Of a stretch of 64,000 nucleotides of DNA, positions 1 through 13,165 are shown one piece after another. The first letter of the stretch is position 1. Each line of letters opens with the position of its first letter. Below the pieces are notes generated by a model. The model saw only the letters and a program-made list of their open reading frames with translations, was not told where the DNA came from and did not search any database. The position numbers and the translations under genes were made by a program. The DNA comes from Cryptolaemus montrouzieri (Eukaryota > Arthropoda > Insecta > Coleoptera > Coccinellidae), in the NCBI GenBank assembly GCA_013387265.2, contig JABFTP020000186.1, positions 31,810,605 through 31,874,604 of the forward strand, written 5' to 3'.

Positions 1-159
1 TCATTCAATTTATATATGAGTGGTTTTCTTACAACTTCATCTATTGAGTACAGTTGTGCTGGTATTGCTTTATCGCTTCTTCATGATTACTTCGAAACTA
101 TGGAATAAGTTTTGACTGCTGTATCCCAAATATCCTGATGTCATACTGTAGAGCTCATT

Positions 160-500
160 ATCTTTGAAATGACAACTGAGTTGAAAGCTGAAAACAAGAA
201 AAAATTACTACAAAAACCAGCTGGGTTCAGTTGGGGTGCCGATGTCACACCTGTTGAACAGCTGCTCTTGCTTCGGTCTTTCCTACCGCTGAGTACTGTT
301 GTTCTATTGCTTATGTGCATAGAATTGATGCCCATTTGAATAATGCCATGAGAGTTATAAGAGTAACCTTTAGCTCAACCCAAATTCGTTGGTACAAGTC
401 CTCTGCAGTATTGGCAGACAATCAGCATTGAAAGAAACCAGGGACAAGTATCACTTTCTTCCGTAACTCTCTCCAATTATCCAAGAAATTTAGAGTCCAC
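160..500 (+). pseudogene. Jockey-type reverse transcriptase C-terminal fossil
   Basis: Joining short stretches from different forward frames gives the order typical of the region after the RT domain in jockey-type ORF2. First comes a W-G-A motif, then an AEYC-like motif, then a stretch reading HLNNAMRVI followed by STQIRW. In intact relatives this region follows the polymerase domain and precedes the C-terminus. Several frameshifts and stops are needed to read it, so it is long dead. No partner ORF lies beside it. The family call is by motif order only, and no complete domain survives. Confidence 0.5.
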
Positions 501-2225
501 CTGAAATCTCGAAAAGCGATTTGTTTACTTCGTGTGCTTCGCGCTTCTTTCGATGCATTAGCCCTTTGAAGGAGTGATTGGAATCGAGTTATTCTTCTCT
601 ATAAGTTCCTCAAGATCCTATTCAGCGGGATTCTAGTTTTGGTGTACCTTAAATATATATATATTGAGAACATGTCATGGGCGTTGTATTAGTATACTTT
701 TTAAGAGGAGTTTTGGAAATAGTTCAAATTGGGAGTGTGGTGAGGCTGAGGAGATTAGTCATTTAGTCTTGGACTATTCAAAGTCTTGATATCCTGATAG
801 TTTTCAACGTATACATAAATATCGTATCCGATTCATTTCTCGTTTCAGTTAAAACATTAAAATCCATTAAGTCTTACTGACATGATATTTTCACATAGCT
901 TTCCTTTTTTTTTTTAAATTTCTACCATCTTATTATCCTTCAACAACCAATCGAAGTATCAGTTGAATAAGAATAATGAAACGTTAAGACTATCATTCTG
1001 TCCTCACTTTCACTTCAGCTCAGCGAAGTCCGATACAGGGATTATATGAAATTACGTATAATTCTCCCGTTCCTTCTCATTTTCTTGAGTTCATACTGTC
1101 GGGGTCATTATGGAAGGCATAGCTTGTTTCGAGTGATGATCCACTCTAAATACCGTGCTTTCTCCTGATTGTATCTTGCAGTCACATCAAAATTTGACAT
1201 TAAGTAGTAGACTTTTTCTCATACATAATTTCGTCTTTTTGCATTCGTATAAATTATTAACTTACAGTAAGCCATACAAATACCCAGTATTCATTAATTT
1301 CTTACAATCTCTCACTTTCGATAATTATTCTTGATACTTAATTTTAATTCCCTTCTATAATATCAATATTGATGTTATACCGCCGTTTGTTTTGAATAGA
1401 AAATATCCCAACAACTGTAACTTTTTTAAACACTGTATTACTATGCTGGGACTCTGATAGATATCCAGGAACCGAAAATATTATGGACCCAGCGTTCGCG
1501 CTAAGGACAGCGAAGAAATTAGGAAACTCAGAGAACTTTAGTTCTGATATTGCCTTCGACAATTTAACACCCGTTGCGATGCGAAAACTTTCATGCCTTA
1601 TGAATTCTTCATAACGCTGTTTCAAGATTGTTTTCTTAGAACAACACATTATACTGTGTGTCTATTCAGTGCATGGTTGTTCGACAGCTCTGAAAATATA
1701 TATTGTATTGAAAAGGTGTGAAGGGAGCTAGGTAGATCATGAATCGTTGCATATTTCAGATTGATTTTCGAATATACAGGATATTCTATTCAGAGATGAA
1801 ATAATGTGATTCTGAGGAAGTTTTTCATCTAAATCTATTGGTATTTGCATTATTTGAGATATTGTGAAGTTTTCATCTATTTTTTAAACTCTTCGCGTAT
1901 TCTTCAGAATTGTCAAGAATTTTCCACCACACCAAACGTTTCTGAAGAAATGGAGATTTTGTTAGAAACATAGCGGATGATAGCAAAATTATTCAGAGTG
2001 TTCATTTTTCATTGTCAACCTTTGGGAATTTTCAAAACATATTAATTTTCACCTGTACTGATACATCGCATTGTGTTCTTGACGAATTCCAAAGATAGAA
2101 TGTGTGGGAGTTCCATATAACTGAAACTACATTTCATCTCCAACTCTTTCTGAAAAATCTCTCCTCAAATATTGTGAAAATTTCAGGCCGTTCAATAATT
2201 TTCCCAGCAAATAAGTTCCAGCTAG
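501..2225. other. No recognisable gene
   Basis: AT-rich sequence with a short (TA)5 patch near 655 and a T-run near 906. A reverse-strand open frame of about 100 codons at 1344-1649 has no recognisable domain and looks like chance. Confidence 0.5.
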
Positions 2226-2835
2226 CGTGCTTCAACGAAAACTGAATAGAGGCTATATCTACCAAGATATTCATTTCTGATCAAAACGCAAAAATAAGTC
2301 AATTTTTGTTTCAAGGGGGACATCTTTTGGGGTACAAAACTTGCCTGAAATATTTGCAATCCTTGAACATTTTGAATAGAGAAGATGGGTCGAGTGATGA
2401 CTCAAAAGAAAGATGGTATCTACATTGCCTTGAACGAATTGCCATTTTTAATTGAAAACTGTAAAAGATACCGGGTGAACAACTGAAAGATAGGGAAGAC
2501 TATTTCCCTGAGACTATTCGAGTTTCAGTGAGGTGAAATGGAACAGAACCATGCTGATTCATGGCAGTCATCATCAAGTACCATCCTCATCTCGAATTTC
2601 AACTCCTGGAGCAGGGGTGACAACCCTTGAAAATTTGGAAGAGAGTAGATGGGTCGAGTGATAACTCAAAAGAAAGGTATTATCATTGTCTGCATTCCCG
2701 TGAAAGAATTTTCATTTTTGATTGAAAACTGTAGAAGATACAGAGTGAGCCACTGAAAAATAGAGACGACTATCGCCCCAAGACTATTGGAGTATTAGTG
2801 CCAAAAACTGGAATAGATTCATTTTAGATTGAAAG
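2226..2835 (+). repeat. Left arm of a fold-back repeat
   Basis: This arm holds two tandem copies of a monomer of about 265 bp. Each contains the block GATGGGTCGAGTGAT followed by ACTCAAAAGAAAG, at about 2384 and 2648. The same sequence returns in reverse complement at 2870-3204 and 4010-4310. The arms are imperfect but can be followed over roughly 600 bp, with a short spacer at about 2836-2869. No coding sequence is seen in the arms. It resembles a fold-back transposon or an inverted satellite block. Confidence 0.75.
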
Positions 2836-3203
2836 CTGTCATCTTCCAAAATCACCCTCATGAGCCTTTGATCTGGAATGAATCTGTTCCATTTTTTTGC
2901 ACTCATGCTTGAATAGCTCATGGCGATAGATAGTCTCCTCTATTTTTCAGTAGCTCACTCTGTATCTTCTACAATTTTCAATAAAAAATGAAAATTCTTC
3001 CACGGGGATGCAGACAAAAGTAATACCTTTCTTTCGAGGTATCACTCGACCCATCTTCCCTCTTCCAAATTTTCAAGGGTGGTCACCCTTACTCTAGGGG
3101 TTGAAATTTGAGATGCGGATGGTACTTGATGATGACTGCCATTGATAAGAATGGATCTGTTCCATTTTACTTCACTGAAACTTGAATAGTCTCAGGGAAA
3201 TTG

Positions 3204-3214
3204 TCTTCCCTATC
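3204..3214. repeat. Target-site duplication, left copy
   Basis: The 11-mer TCTTCCCTATC occurs here and again at 4010-4020, flanking the Penelope-like insertion exactly. Comparison with the uninterrupted left arm shows one copy in the pre-insertion sequence. Confidence 0.8.
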
Positions 3215-3460
3215 AATAATAAAAAACAAGTACTGTGTTTCAAGGAATTTTACTCAATAATTGCGATTTGTAACGGGTTTCACTACACCGTAGCTTTTTT
3301 AGGTTAGATTTCACCTTAACCTACGTTGGCATTACCAGTGAGAAACTGAAATCATTCTTGAGTTGCAATAATTTCAACATAGCTTTCCAAACTAATAATA
3401 ATTTAGGCAAATATATAAAAATAATAAAACCAAACCAGGTTGGAACAATAAATCAGGTGA

Positions 3461-3775
3461 TTGAATTGCAATGACTGTGATAATTTCTACATTGGTGGAA
3501 CTCATAGAAATTTTAATATTAGAATATCGGAACATAAACGCAGTTTTTCAAATAAAAAATCAGATTCAAATTACCCGAATCATCTCTTAGAAAATAATCA
3601 CTCTTTCGAGGCACAGTTTGAAATTTTGCCTACAGATAATAAATATTGGAATATAGATCTCTGGGAAACTTTGGAAATCAATAAATATAAACACTCAGGT
3701 AGAGTCATCAATGAACAAGTCGATTTAAGCCCTTCACCTTTATTGAATCTCTTCGGGGAGCAATCTATTCCTTAA
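3461..3775 (+). pseudogene. Penelope-like GIY-YIG endonuclease fragment
   Basis: The frame gives about 104 residues. It begins with a cysteine pair (NCNDCDNFYIGGTHRNF) that corresponds to the GIY-YIG motif and the following T-x-R-x-F segment, then ISEHKR, then a HLLENNHSF segment. In Penelope-like elements this endonuclease lies C-terminal to the RT and nicks target DNA for priming. YIG is kept, but the first GIY half is replaced by the Cys-containing NFY. The frame ends with a stop followed by the 3' untranslated end and the ribozyme-like motif. Upstream RT is missing, so this is a 5'-truncated copy. It reads without internal stops over its length, which suggests moderate age. Confidence 0.75.
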
Positions 3776-3874
3776 TTTTATTGGATATACCTGTCATAAA
3801 GAACCACTTAAGAAGGAGCAACCTAATAAGCTTTTAATTACTGGAACATTTATATTTATCTTTTCTGTACATTC

Positions 3875-3917
3875 ATTCGTCTGAAGAAGCTACGGTGTAG
3901 TGAAACGCGTTACGAAT
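3875..3917 (+). ncRNA. Candidate minimal hammerhead ribozyme of the Penelope-like element
   Basis: Core CUGAAGA at 3881-3887 and GAAA at 3902-3905. Stem II pairs GCTAC (3889-3893) with GTAGT (3897-3901), with A3888 unpaired. Stem I pairs ATTCGT (3875-3880) with ACGAAT (3912-3917), six perfect pairs. Stem III is minimal, AC with GT (3905-3906 and 3909-3910), leaving T3911 as the cleavage-site base after GT. Small hammerheads with a very short stem III are known from Penelope-like elements. The fold was derived by eye and activity is not shown. The inverted copy near 3260-3300 keeps stem II but has lost the CUGAAGA core. Confidence 0.6.
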
Positions 3918-4009
3918 CGCAATTATTGAGTAAAATTCATTGAAACGCAGTACTTGTTTTTTATTATTGATAATGGAATTTAACCAAGTAAAAGCCTCCC
4001 AAATTCAAA

Positions 4010-4020
4010 TCTTCCCTATC
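4010..4020. repeat. Target-site duplication, right copy
   Basis: Second copy of TCTTCCCTATC; the fold-back right arm continues directly from it. Confidence 0.8.
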
Positions 4021-4313
4021 GTTCATTTGCTCACCCTGTATCTTTTAAAGTTTTCAATCAAAAATGTGAATTCCTTCGGGGCTATGTAGACAATGATACT
4101 ACGTTTCTTTTGAGTCATCACTTGACCCATCTTCCCTATTCAAAATGTTCAAGGATTGCAACCCCAGCTTAGGGGGTTGATATTGCAGGTTAGTTTAGAT
4201 TTGTACCCCAGAAGATGTCTCTTTTGAAACAAAAATTGACCTGTTTCTGCGTTTTGATCAGAAATGAATATCTTGGTAGATATAACCTCTGTTTAGTTTC
4301 CTTTGAAGCACCC

Positions 4314-4317
<4 letters not shown>

Positions 4318-4390
<73 letters not shown>
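4318..4390. repeat. (TA)n microsatellite
   Basis: About 70 bp of pure TA between the fold-back right arm and the 5' truncation of RLE retrotransposon copy A. Confidence 0.95.
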
Positions 4391-4394
<4 letters not shown>

Positions 4395-4395
4395 T

Positions 4396-5508
4396 CTTCT
4401 GGAATTATTAAATGGTCTAAAACTGATATAAATGAATTACAATGTCAAACGAGGAAAATGCTCTGTAAATATCATAAGCACCACCCAAAGTCAGCTGTTC
4501 AGAGAGTTACACTACCTAGACATCTTGGAGGTCGTGGATTAACTGATTTGAATAATCTTCATAGGAAACAGATTTTTCATCTACTTTCCCATTTTCATGA
4601 TAAACAGAGAACGTCTAAATTACATGATATTGTTGTTGCTTCAGATTATAATCTTACACATCTGAACTTGACAATGCAAAAGGTAGATTTTGATATATTT
4701 GATGATAATTCTGAAAGAGAAAGTTGGATGCAGAAGGAATTACACGGAAAGCACCCTAAAGAATTGAAAAATGATTAAATTGATGAAATCGCATCGAATA
4801 AATAGTTAGTATCTGGAGAATTGTTTGCTGAAACAGAAGGCTTGGCAATTGCGATCCAGGATCAGGTTGTTTTCACGAGGAATTATAGAAAACACATCAT
4901 CAAAAAAAATATAGATTATTCTTGCCGTAGATGTTTCTGTTTTTCAGAAGCAGTTTTTCATATATTATCATCTTGCTCAGTCCTTGCTTCAACAGATTAT
5001 TTAGAAAGACATAATGCCGTCGCTAATATTATTCATTTTAATCTAGGAATTAAACATGACCTAATTCCCAAAAGAAAAAATTTCACAAATATGAACCTGA
5101 GATTATTTGTGAAAATGACAAATATAAACTTTATTTTGATAAAACAATTCTTTGCAACAGAGCTGTAAAACACAATAGACCAGATATCATTCTTAATGAT
5201 AAACAGAATCAAATAACATATATAATTGATATTGCTATACCCGACACACATAATATACAAAATAAATACAATGAAAAAATTTCTAAATATATGAAGCTTG
5301 GCGACGAGATTAAAAAATGTGGAAAATGAAGAAAATATTTATTCTACCGATTATTATTTGCACAACAGGTGTTATTCCTAGAAATCTTCACAAAAGTATT
5401 GAGATTTTGGGTCTGAAGAAAAATTTATTTGAACAGTTACAAAAGATAACAGTCATCAAATCTTGTAATATTCTTCGTAGGTTTCTTTCCGAAAAAATAA
5501 TGAGGTAA
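4396..5508 (+). pseudogene. RLE retrotransposon ORF, C-terminal half, broken (copy A)
   Basis: Reads from the post-RT region (GIIKWSKTD, then LPRHLGGRGL) through the CCHC knuckle at 4922-4977 (CRRC ... HILSSC) to the C-terminal block MWKMKKIFILP ... FLSE. Breaks: a stop at 4776-4778 where copy C has a Tyr codon; a second stop near 4803 where copy C has Trp; a frameshift near 5082 that disrupts the path to the RPD-x14-D endonuclease motif; and the -AAAAAAT- frame break near 5312 shared with the other copies. No functional protein is possible. Confidence 0.85.
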
Positions 5509-8439
<2,931 letters not shown>

Positions 8440-8453
8440 TACATTCATATAAA

Positions 8454-9126
8454 TGTATTTACAATGAATGCTTATATCTCTAATTTTGGTGTGTCAGAAA
8501 AAACACAAGTGTGAGCTCAGGAAAATTTAACAGGGGAACTATACTCTCTTGCGTATGATTCAATAAACGAGTGAAAAAACTCGTTCCCCTGTCGCTATGG
8601 CACTAGCAATAGCTTGTCTGCTTATGTTGTGTTAGTGTCGTGTATACATAAAGAGTACCAAAGTTTTTTCTGGTTAGCAGCTTCAATTCTCATCTTGCAC
8701 TCCATGATTTCCAGACGAAGATAAGGGTGAAAGGAAGGGGGTTTGGGATAGGAATCTATATCAATGGAAAAAGAAAACCAGCAGAAAAATATTTCAACAA
8801 TCATACCTAACTCTCATGTCTAAACACACTTGAATTTAAGAAAAGATTTCACATAGCAAGCAAGGACATAAAAAGGACTAAGGAGATAATCAAAAAGTAC
8901 ATAACCTGCGATATTTCCTTTTTAGCAAAGATGTTCTTTCGTCGCAGTGTAAGTCTCCTGAAACATAATCACTTCTTTGTTCTTGCTAGCCAATTTTGAA
9001 GTATAATCTCGCAAAAACCCTTCAATATTTAAACTCAACAAACCAATTTCCTCTCTGTTTGACCGAGAGAACCCCGATGGCTAGGTCCGATCTTCTAAGT
9101 GATGCCGATTATGATCTATAGATGTT
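8454..9126 (+). repeat. Unidentified dispersed repeat, copy 1
   Basis: Homologous to 23740-24197. Shared from GTATTTACAATGAATGC to GATGCCGATTATGATC, including a purine-rich block GAAAACCAGCAGAAAAA. Copy 1 has two extra segments: about 88 bp at 8521-8608, and about 130 bp around 8925-9050. No coding signal is conserved between the copies. Both lie immediately downstream of a very long (TA)n array, which may be part of the repeat or its insertion site. Confidence 0.75.
8530..8592. repeat. Small inverted-repeat insert within dispersed repeat copy 1
   Basis: Perfect 10-bp terminal inverted repeats ACAGGGGAAC (8530-8539) and GTTCCCCTGT (8583-8592) enclose about 43 bp, with a second small hairpin CGAGT...ACTCG inside. 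The segment is absent from copy 2 at the equivalent place, so it is an insertion or a deletion remnant. Confidence 0.55.
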
Positions 9127-10535
9127 CATCAATCTCTGAATCGAAAAACCCTGTATATTCGAAAAAATTCTGGAAGATGAACTTTCTGAGCTATCGAACG
9201 AACACGCTAAATGGACACACGGTGTAGCCGAAACACCCTTTTCCCTAACGATCTATTACATTTCTGTCGAAGATGAAATTGTTACTGCAGATTGAAATAA
9301 TTGCAATTTGAATTCATGGAAAGTAAATCCCTGGGATTTACTCCTATTACAAAATACGCCGCAAGGTGGTGCTCTGCGAAACAATTTCATGGAAGCTTTC
9401 ATTACGGCTTCACCTTATTTTGAATATGAACCTCGTAACGCTTTAGGCACGTGTCTTATTTGCCTGTCAGATTATTTTCCATTCGCTTAGCACCAGATAG
9501 GTTCATTTGAGTAAAATGTTTTCTAGGGCGATATCGCGTTTGTGATGTTGAAGCTATTAGTTTTGAAAAAAATATTAAACTGCTGAGTTGACTACATTGA
9601 ATGTTTTCACTGAATGTTCAACATGCAATTAAAAATCACCCTCCCAAATTCTGCTGGTGGATGGAGCGGATAGAAAATGGACGTTATCGACAGATCGACA
9701 ATATACTCTCGAATTGCTTATATAAGTACAAAAAAGTGTGGTGAACAGAAAAGATTGTCCCCCTCGATTAGAACAATGCATGGGACTAGAGGTAACAAAA
9801 ATTGTATAAATATGTCATTGAATCTAGTTAATTCCAATGATTCAATTGTCGATCATGGTTCCCTATACAATGCGTTCAAATAAAAACGAGCCACTCTGAA
9901 TAACTCGGCAAGTTTGATATCTTTGAGAATTTTCTGAATTTGTTCGATTTTTGTTTGGGGGAGGGTATTTTTTGTAATATTTTTCATTCTCTTCTATCGA
10001 ATCCTTTCTCCTGGCAGCTTGCATCCCACATTTTTGGGTAAGGAGACGGAGTCATGTGATACCTATTGGAAAATATGATACCATTCTTTGTACGAGTCAT
10101 TATTCACTTTCTAAAATAACATGTGACGAATTGAAATCGATAATTCTCTAGGAAAATTCCAAGTTTTCATCAATCTCTTAGATCTCCGTTTAAGAAAAAC
10201 ACTTGATCGAAATCGAGGCTCAGAAAAGTTTTTCTCCTATGTGAACATTTTCTCATCATTACTTTACCCCCGTTAACTACCACTACGAAAATTTTCATGA
10301 AGACAGAAGTTGTGTGAAACATCTTTGTAAGGTTATTCATTTTAACCCTTCTTTTTAATTCAAATACGACCTAGTGCTAGAGCCACAGAGCTCTTTTTCA
10401 ACGAAAATATTCTTGGAAGAAATTTGCGGCACAAATACGATTTTATGTTAACTTGCAAATTCATGGGAACTTGATGGGTTACTAGTGAAATACACAATAC
10501 CTCCAGAGTTGTGAATTAGTTCCGTCGTTTTGGGT
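9127..10535. other. No recognisable gene
   Basis: Short open frames at 9308-9490 and 9677-9883 have no recognised domain. Composition is less AT-skewed around 9300-9480, but nothing identifiable is present. Confidence 0.45.
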
Positions 10536-11265
10536 GTAGTAGTCGTGATGAAGAATACAAAAATCTGTGTATGCTGGACAAAAATTCTCAGGAAGTTCAA
10601 GTTACATCCTTATCAAACCAGACTTCTACACAAGCAGAACAGAGACGATGTCAATCGTCGTTTAAAGTTCTGCGAACATTTCAGTGAGCGGACCACTAAC
10701 GATCCGAAATCGATTCTAAATGATTGCTCCTCTAGAGATTCGAGGTTTTCCTAATAGTGAAGTACGTCGTCATAACTGTAGAGTCTGAAGAAACACTAAT
10801 CATCATTTAAAAAGAAATAATCATACTTGAAGACCTCAGATAATGTTTTGGGCCAGAATTTTTGGGAGAATATATTAAAGAACCCTTATTCATACAGGAA
10901 AACTTGAACAGAGGAGCATATTTGAACATGGTTGAGAATTTGATTGATCCTATTGTGACAGTTATATTCAAAGGAGGTCCAAGTTTATCTGATCATAATG
11001 TTGTGTATCAACATGATAGAGTACCGTCCCATTATGCTGCTGCTCTGTGGGACTATCTGAACAATAGATTTCCGGATCGTTGGATAGGTAGGAGAGACGC
11101 TATAGTCTATGTTACGCCACCCGAATCGTTAAAAAAATTAGGAGAGACGATTGTTCGAGCAAGTCCAAAGATAACAAAACAAATGTTGAAAATTATTAGG
11201 CAACCATTCGCGTCTCGATTGTACATGCATGAAAAATGATAGGAGGGCCACTTCGAACATTTGAG
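10536..11265 (+). pseudogene. Mariner-like DDE transposase fossil
   Basis: Two frames give a Tc1/mariner-superfamily transposase. The first part reads ILRKFKLHPYQTRLLH (end of the helix-turn-helix region) and NRRLKFCEHFSER. The second, after a decayed stretch at about 10755-10850, reads GEYIKEPLFIQENLN, then VVYQHDRVPSHYA with the second catalytic Asp kept, then FPDRWIGRRDAI. The segment normally carrying the third acidic residue is deleted. The C-terminus ends with GGHFEHLR in a shifted frame near 11260. No terminal inverted repeats were recognised. Confidence 0.75.
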
Positions 11266-11718
11266 ATAGGAGTGTATCACGTTTAAAAAACTGAAATTTT
11301 AATGATATATTTCATATCATAATAGGTTTTCATGAGAATCAATGAAGTCCAAGCAGTGTAACTTCGGGTGGTATTCGATAGAGGTGGGGGTGGATATGCA
11401 AATGTTTAAAGTAGTCACAAAAAATTTTCCGATTCAACCAAATCGATTTTGATCGAATTCTTTCTTCAAACGGAGATTAAACGGATTCATTCAAACCTGA
11501 AGTTTTTCCTCACAATTCTCGATTTTAATTCGCCAAATGTCATTTCACAAAGTATGTAATTCATACTTTGCAGGTTGAATAACAAGAACGAAACATATAA
11601 CTAGAAAATGTACATCTATAATCGAAAATCGACCTGTTTCAGGAAATTTACAGACAAACCAATTCAGCCGAGCTAATCAGATAATCTCTGAAAATCACTA
11701 TTTGCGAGACTATCGCAA
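11266..11718. other. No recognisable gene
   Basis: AT-rich spacer between the mariner-like fossil and the MITE-like element; no motif seen. Confidence 0.5.
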
Positions 11719-12016
11719 CCATCCCTGATCAGCTCATTGAAGAATTTTTATTCAAGAAACAATATTCAACGTTCCGTTGAATGTTAAATACCCCTCCTTG
11801 AAGAAGCTGGTTTCCTGATCCACCTATCATAATCATCGTCAACCAGATGTCATGAATAGAGGAGAAATCGACTGCAGCTTTGGTCTCATTTGACCTCGTC
11901 AGTTATTGCATTGGATCGAAAAACCAGCTAGTTCAAGTAGGGATATTTAACATTCTACGGAAGGTTGAATTTTGTTCAGTGAATGAAAATTCTTCAACGA
12001 GCTGATCAGGGTGGGT
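11719..12016. mobile_element. MITE-like element with long terminal inverted repeats
   Basis: About 298 bp with imperfect terminal inverted repeats of roughly 80 bp: 11719-11800 against 11934-12016. Both ends carry the block CCTGATCAGCTC (reverse complement on the right) and both contain the reverse-complement pair around AATGTTAAATA. No coding capacity. A clear target duplication was not seen. A partial copy of the right end occurs at 28394-28454. Non-autonomous DNA transposon is the likely class. Confidence 0.65.
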
Positions 12017-12559
12017 CGTTTAATTAGAAACGCAATGTATAGGATAGGGAATTTATCTTGATTCTTTCGATAAAGCTGTATAGGGTGGGGCGTTTATTTT
12101 GATCCTCTCCAAATTAGTGTCAGACAGAAATTGTACGCCATTGAAAAGTCCATATAACAAGTTTCGCTTCAGACCAGGAGTAGTGTAATCATCCAAAGTG
12201 AATTTTTTCATGAAGTAGTCTCCATTGGTCACAAATGATTAGCTCTGAAGTTGTAGAGGGAAAGAGAGCTATCTCTACATGCTCTTGGAATCGAACTCGA
12301 CTTTGACCACATGATCATTTGACGATAAAATTCCAATATTACAATGGTACCTTGTTTTATGACTCCACAAACTACAGGAGCGGAAATATTCAGAAAAAGG
12401 TATAAACTAGGCCTCAAGGTTGAGATTTGAGAACTAGGTTATCTCAACGTATTTTCGGTAAATCCTCTTGCCCCTCACCATCGGGGCTTTGGTTTTCAGT
12501 GAGTCTCTTCGCCGCTCACCATCGGAAATGTCGTTTCCGACCTCTCATAATCAGTATGC
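12017..12559. other. No recognisable gene; short imperfect repeat
   Basis: Holds an imperfect tandem pair CCCCTCACCATCGG and CCGCTCACCATCGG near 12470 and 12512. No coding signal. Confidence 0.45.
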
Positions 12560-13165
12560 TCGTCTTAACAACAAGTGTTCCAATTGACGACCTTTGGCCA
12601 AAAACTAAAATGCACCTAACGATCCTTACTTCTAAGAGAACTTCAGGTGACATATTGTCACAAATATTTTGAATTCGTTGCATCATGTTCTCATGAGATG
12701 TGGCCATTCCTCTTTAAACTCTGCATTTTAGATAAGCCTATAAACAGAAGTCTGCACACGTGAGGTCCGGAAATCTTGCTGGCCAATTTACTGGATCCAT
12801 TAAAATCACGATCCAAAGTTTCGCGAGCAACTCGGGCAAAATGTGATTGGAATCCAGCGTATTGAAACCACAGTTGCTGTCTAACATCATAGATTACGTC
12901 CTCGATCATAAGGGGACGATATGTTGCGCCGTTTAAATACTCTTGCAAAGAGAGATGAACCCACAATTCTATCACTAATTATTCCACACCAACCGTTCAT
13001 GGATCATTGACGCTGATGCTCAACTTCAGGTAACCAGTATTGATTTTCAATACAATACTAAAGCCACGTTATGTCTATTAACCTTGCCATGATCTGTAAA
13101 AGATGGCTGTTTGTCAAAAACAAGTATAAGGGTCAACCTTCTCTGCAGCTTATACTGCAACTTCA
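12560..13165 (-). pseudogene. Mariner-like DDE transposase fossil
   Basis: On the reverse strand the order is: a nucleotide stretch near 13100 encoding HGKVNRHNV, then EHQRQ and GWCGIISDRIVG near 13000, YLNGATYRPLM, then WFQYAGFQSHFARVARETL near 12870-12820, in which the catalytic Asp of the usual Q-x-D-G-A-P-A-H motif is replaced by Ala. It ends with a C-terminal stretch near 12600. Several frameshifts. It differs enough from the fossil at 10536 to be a separate family member. Confidence 0.7.

Larger units (their letters stand above)
3215..4009 (+). mobile_element. Penelope-like element, 5'-truncated insertion
   Basis: A 795-bp insertion in the fold-back right arm with an 11-bp target duplication. 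It contains the 3' end of a Penelope-like element: a GIY-YIG endonuclease remnant at 3461-3775, then a hammerhead-like motif. Its first 80-90 bp are an inverted copy of its last 90 bp; the block AAAAAACAAGTACTG near 3221 is matched by its reverse complement near 3952. Terminal partial repeats of this kind are typical of Penelope-like elements. The RT domain is absent, so the copy could not move by itself. Confidence 0.8.
2870..4310 (-). repeat. Right arm of the fold-back repeat, split by an insertion
   Basis: Reverse complement of the left arm. The arm runs from 2870 to 3204, is interrupted by a Penelope-like insertion, and resumes at 4010. It ends near 4310, where the left-arm homology stops, just before CCTGTACA and a (TA)n array. 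Because the interruption has a clean target duplication, the arm existed before the Penelope element landed. Confidence 0.75.
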
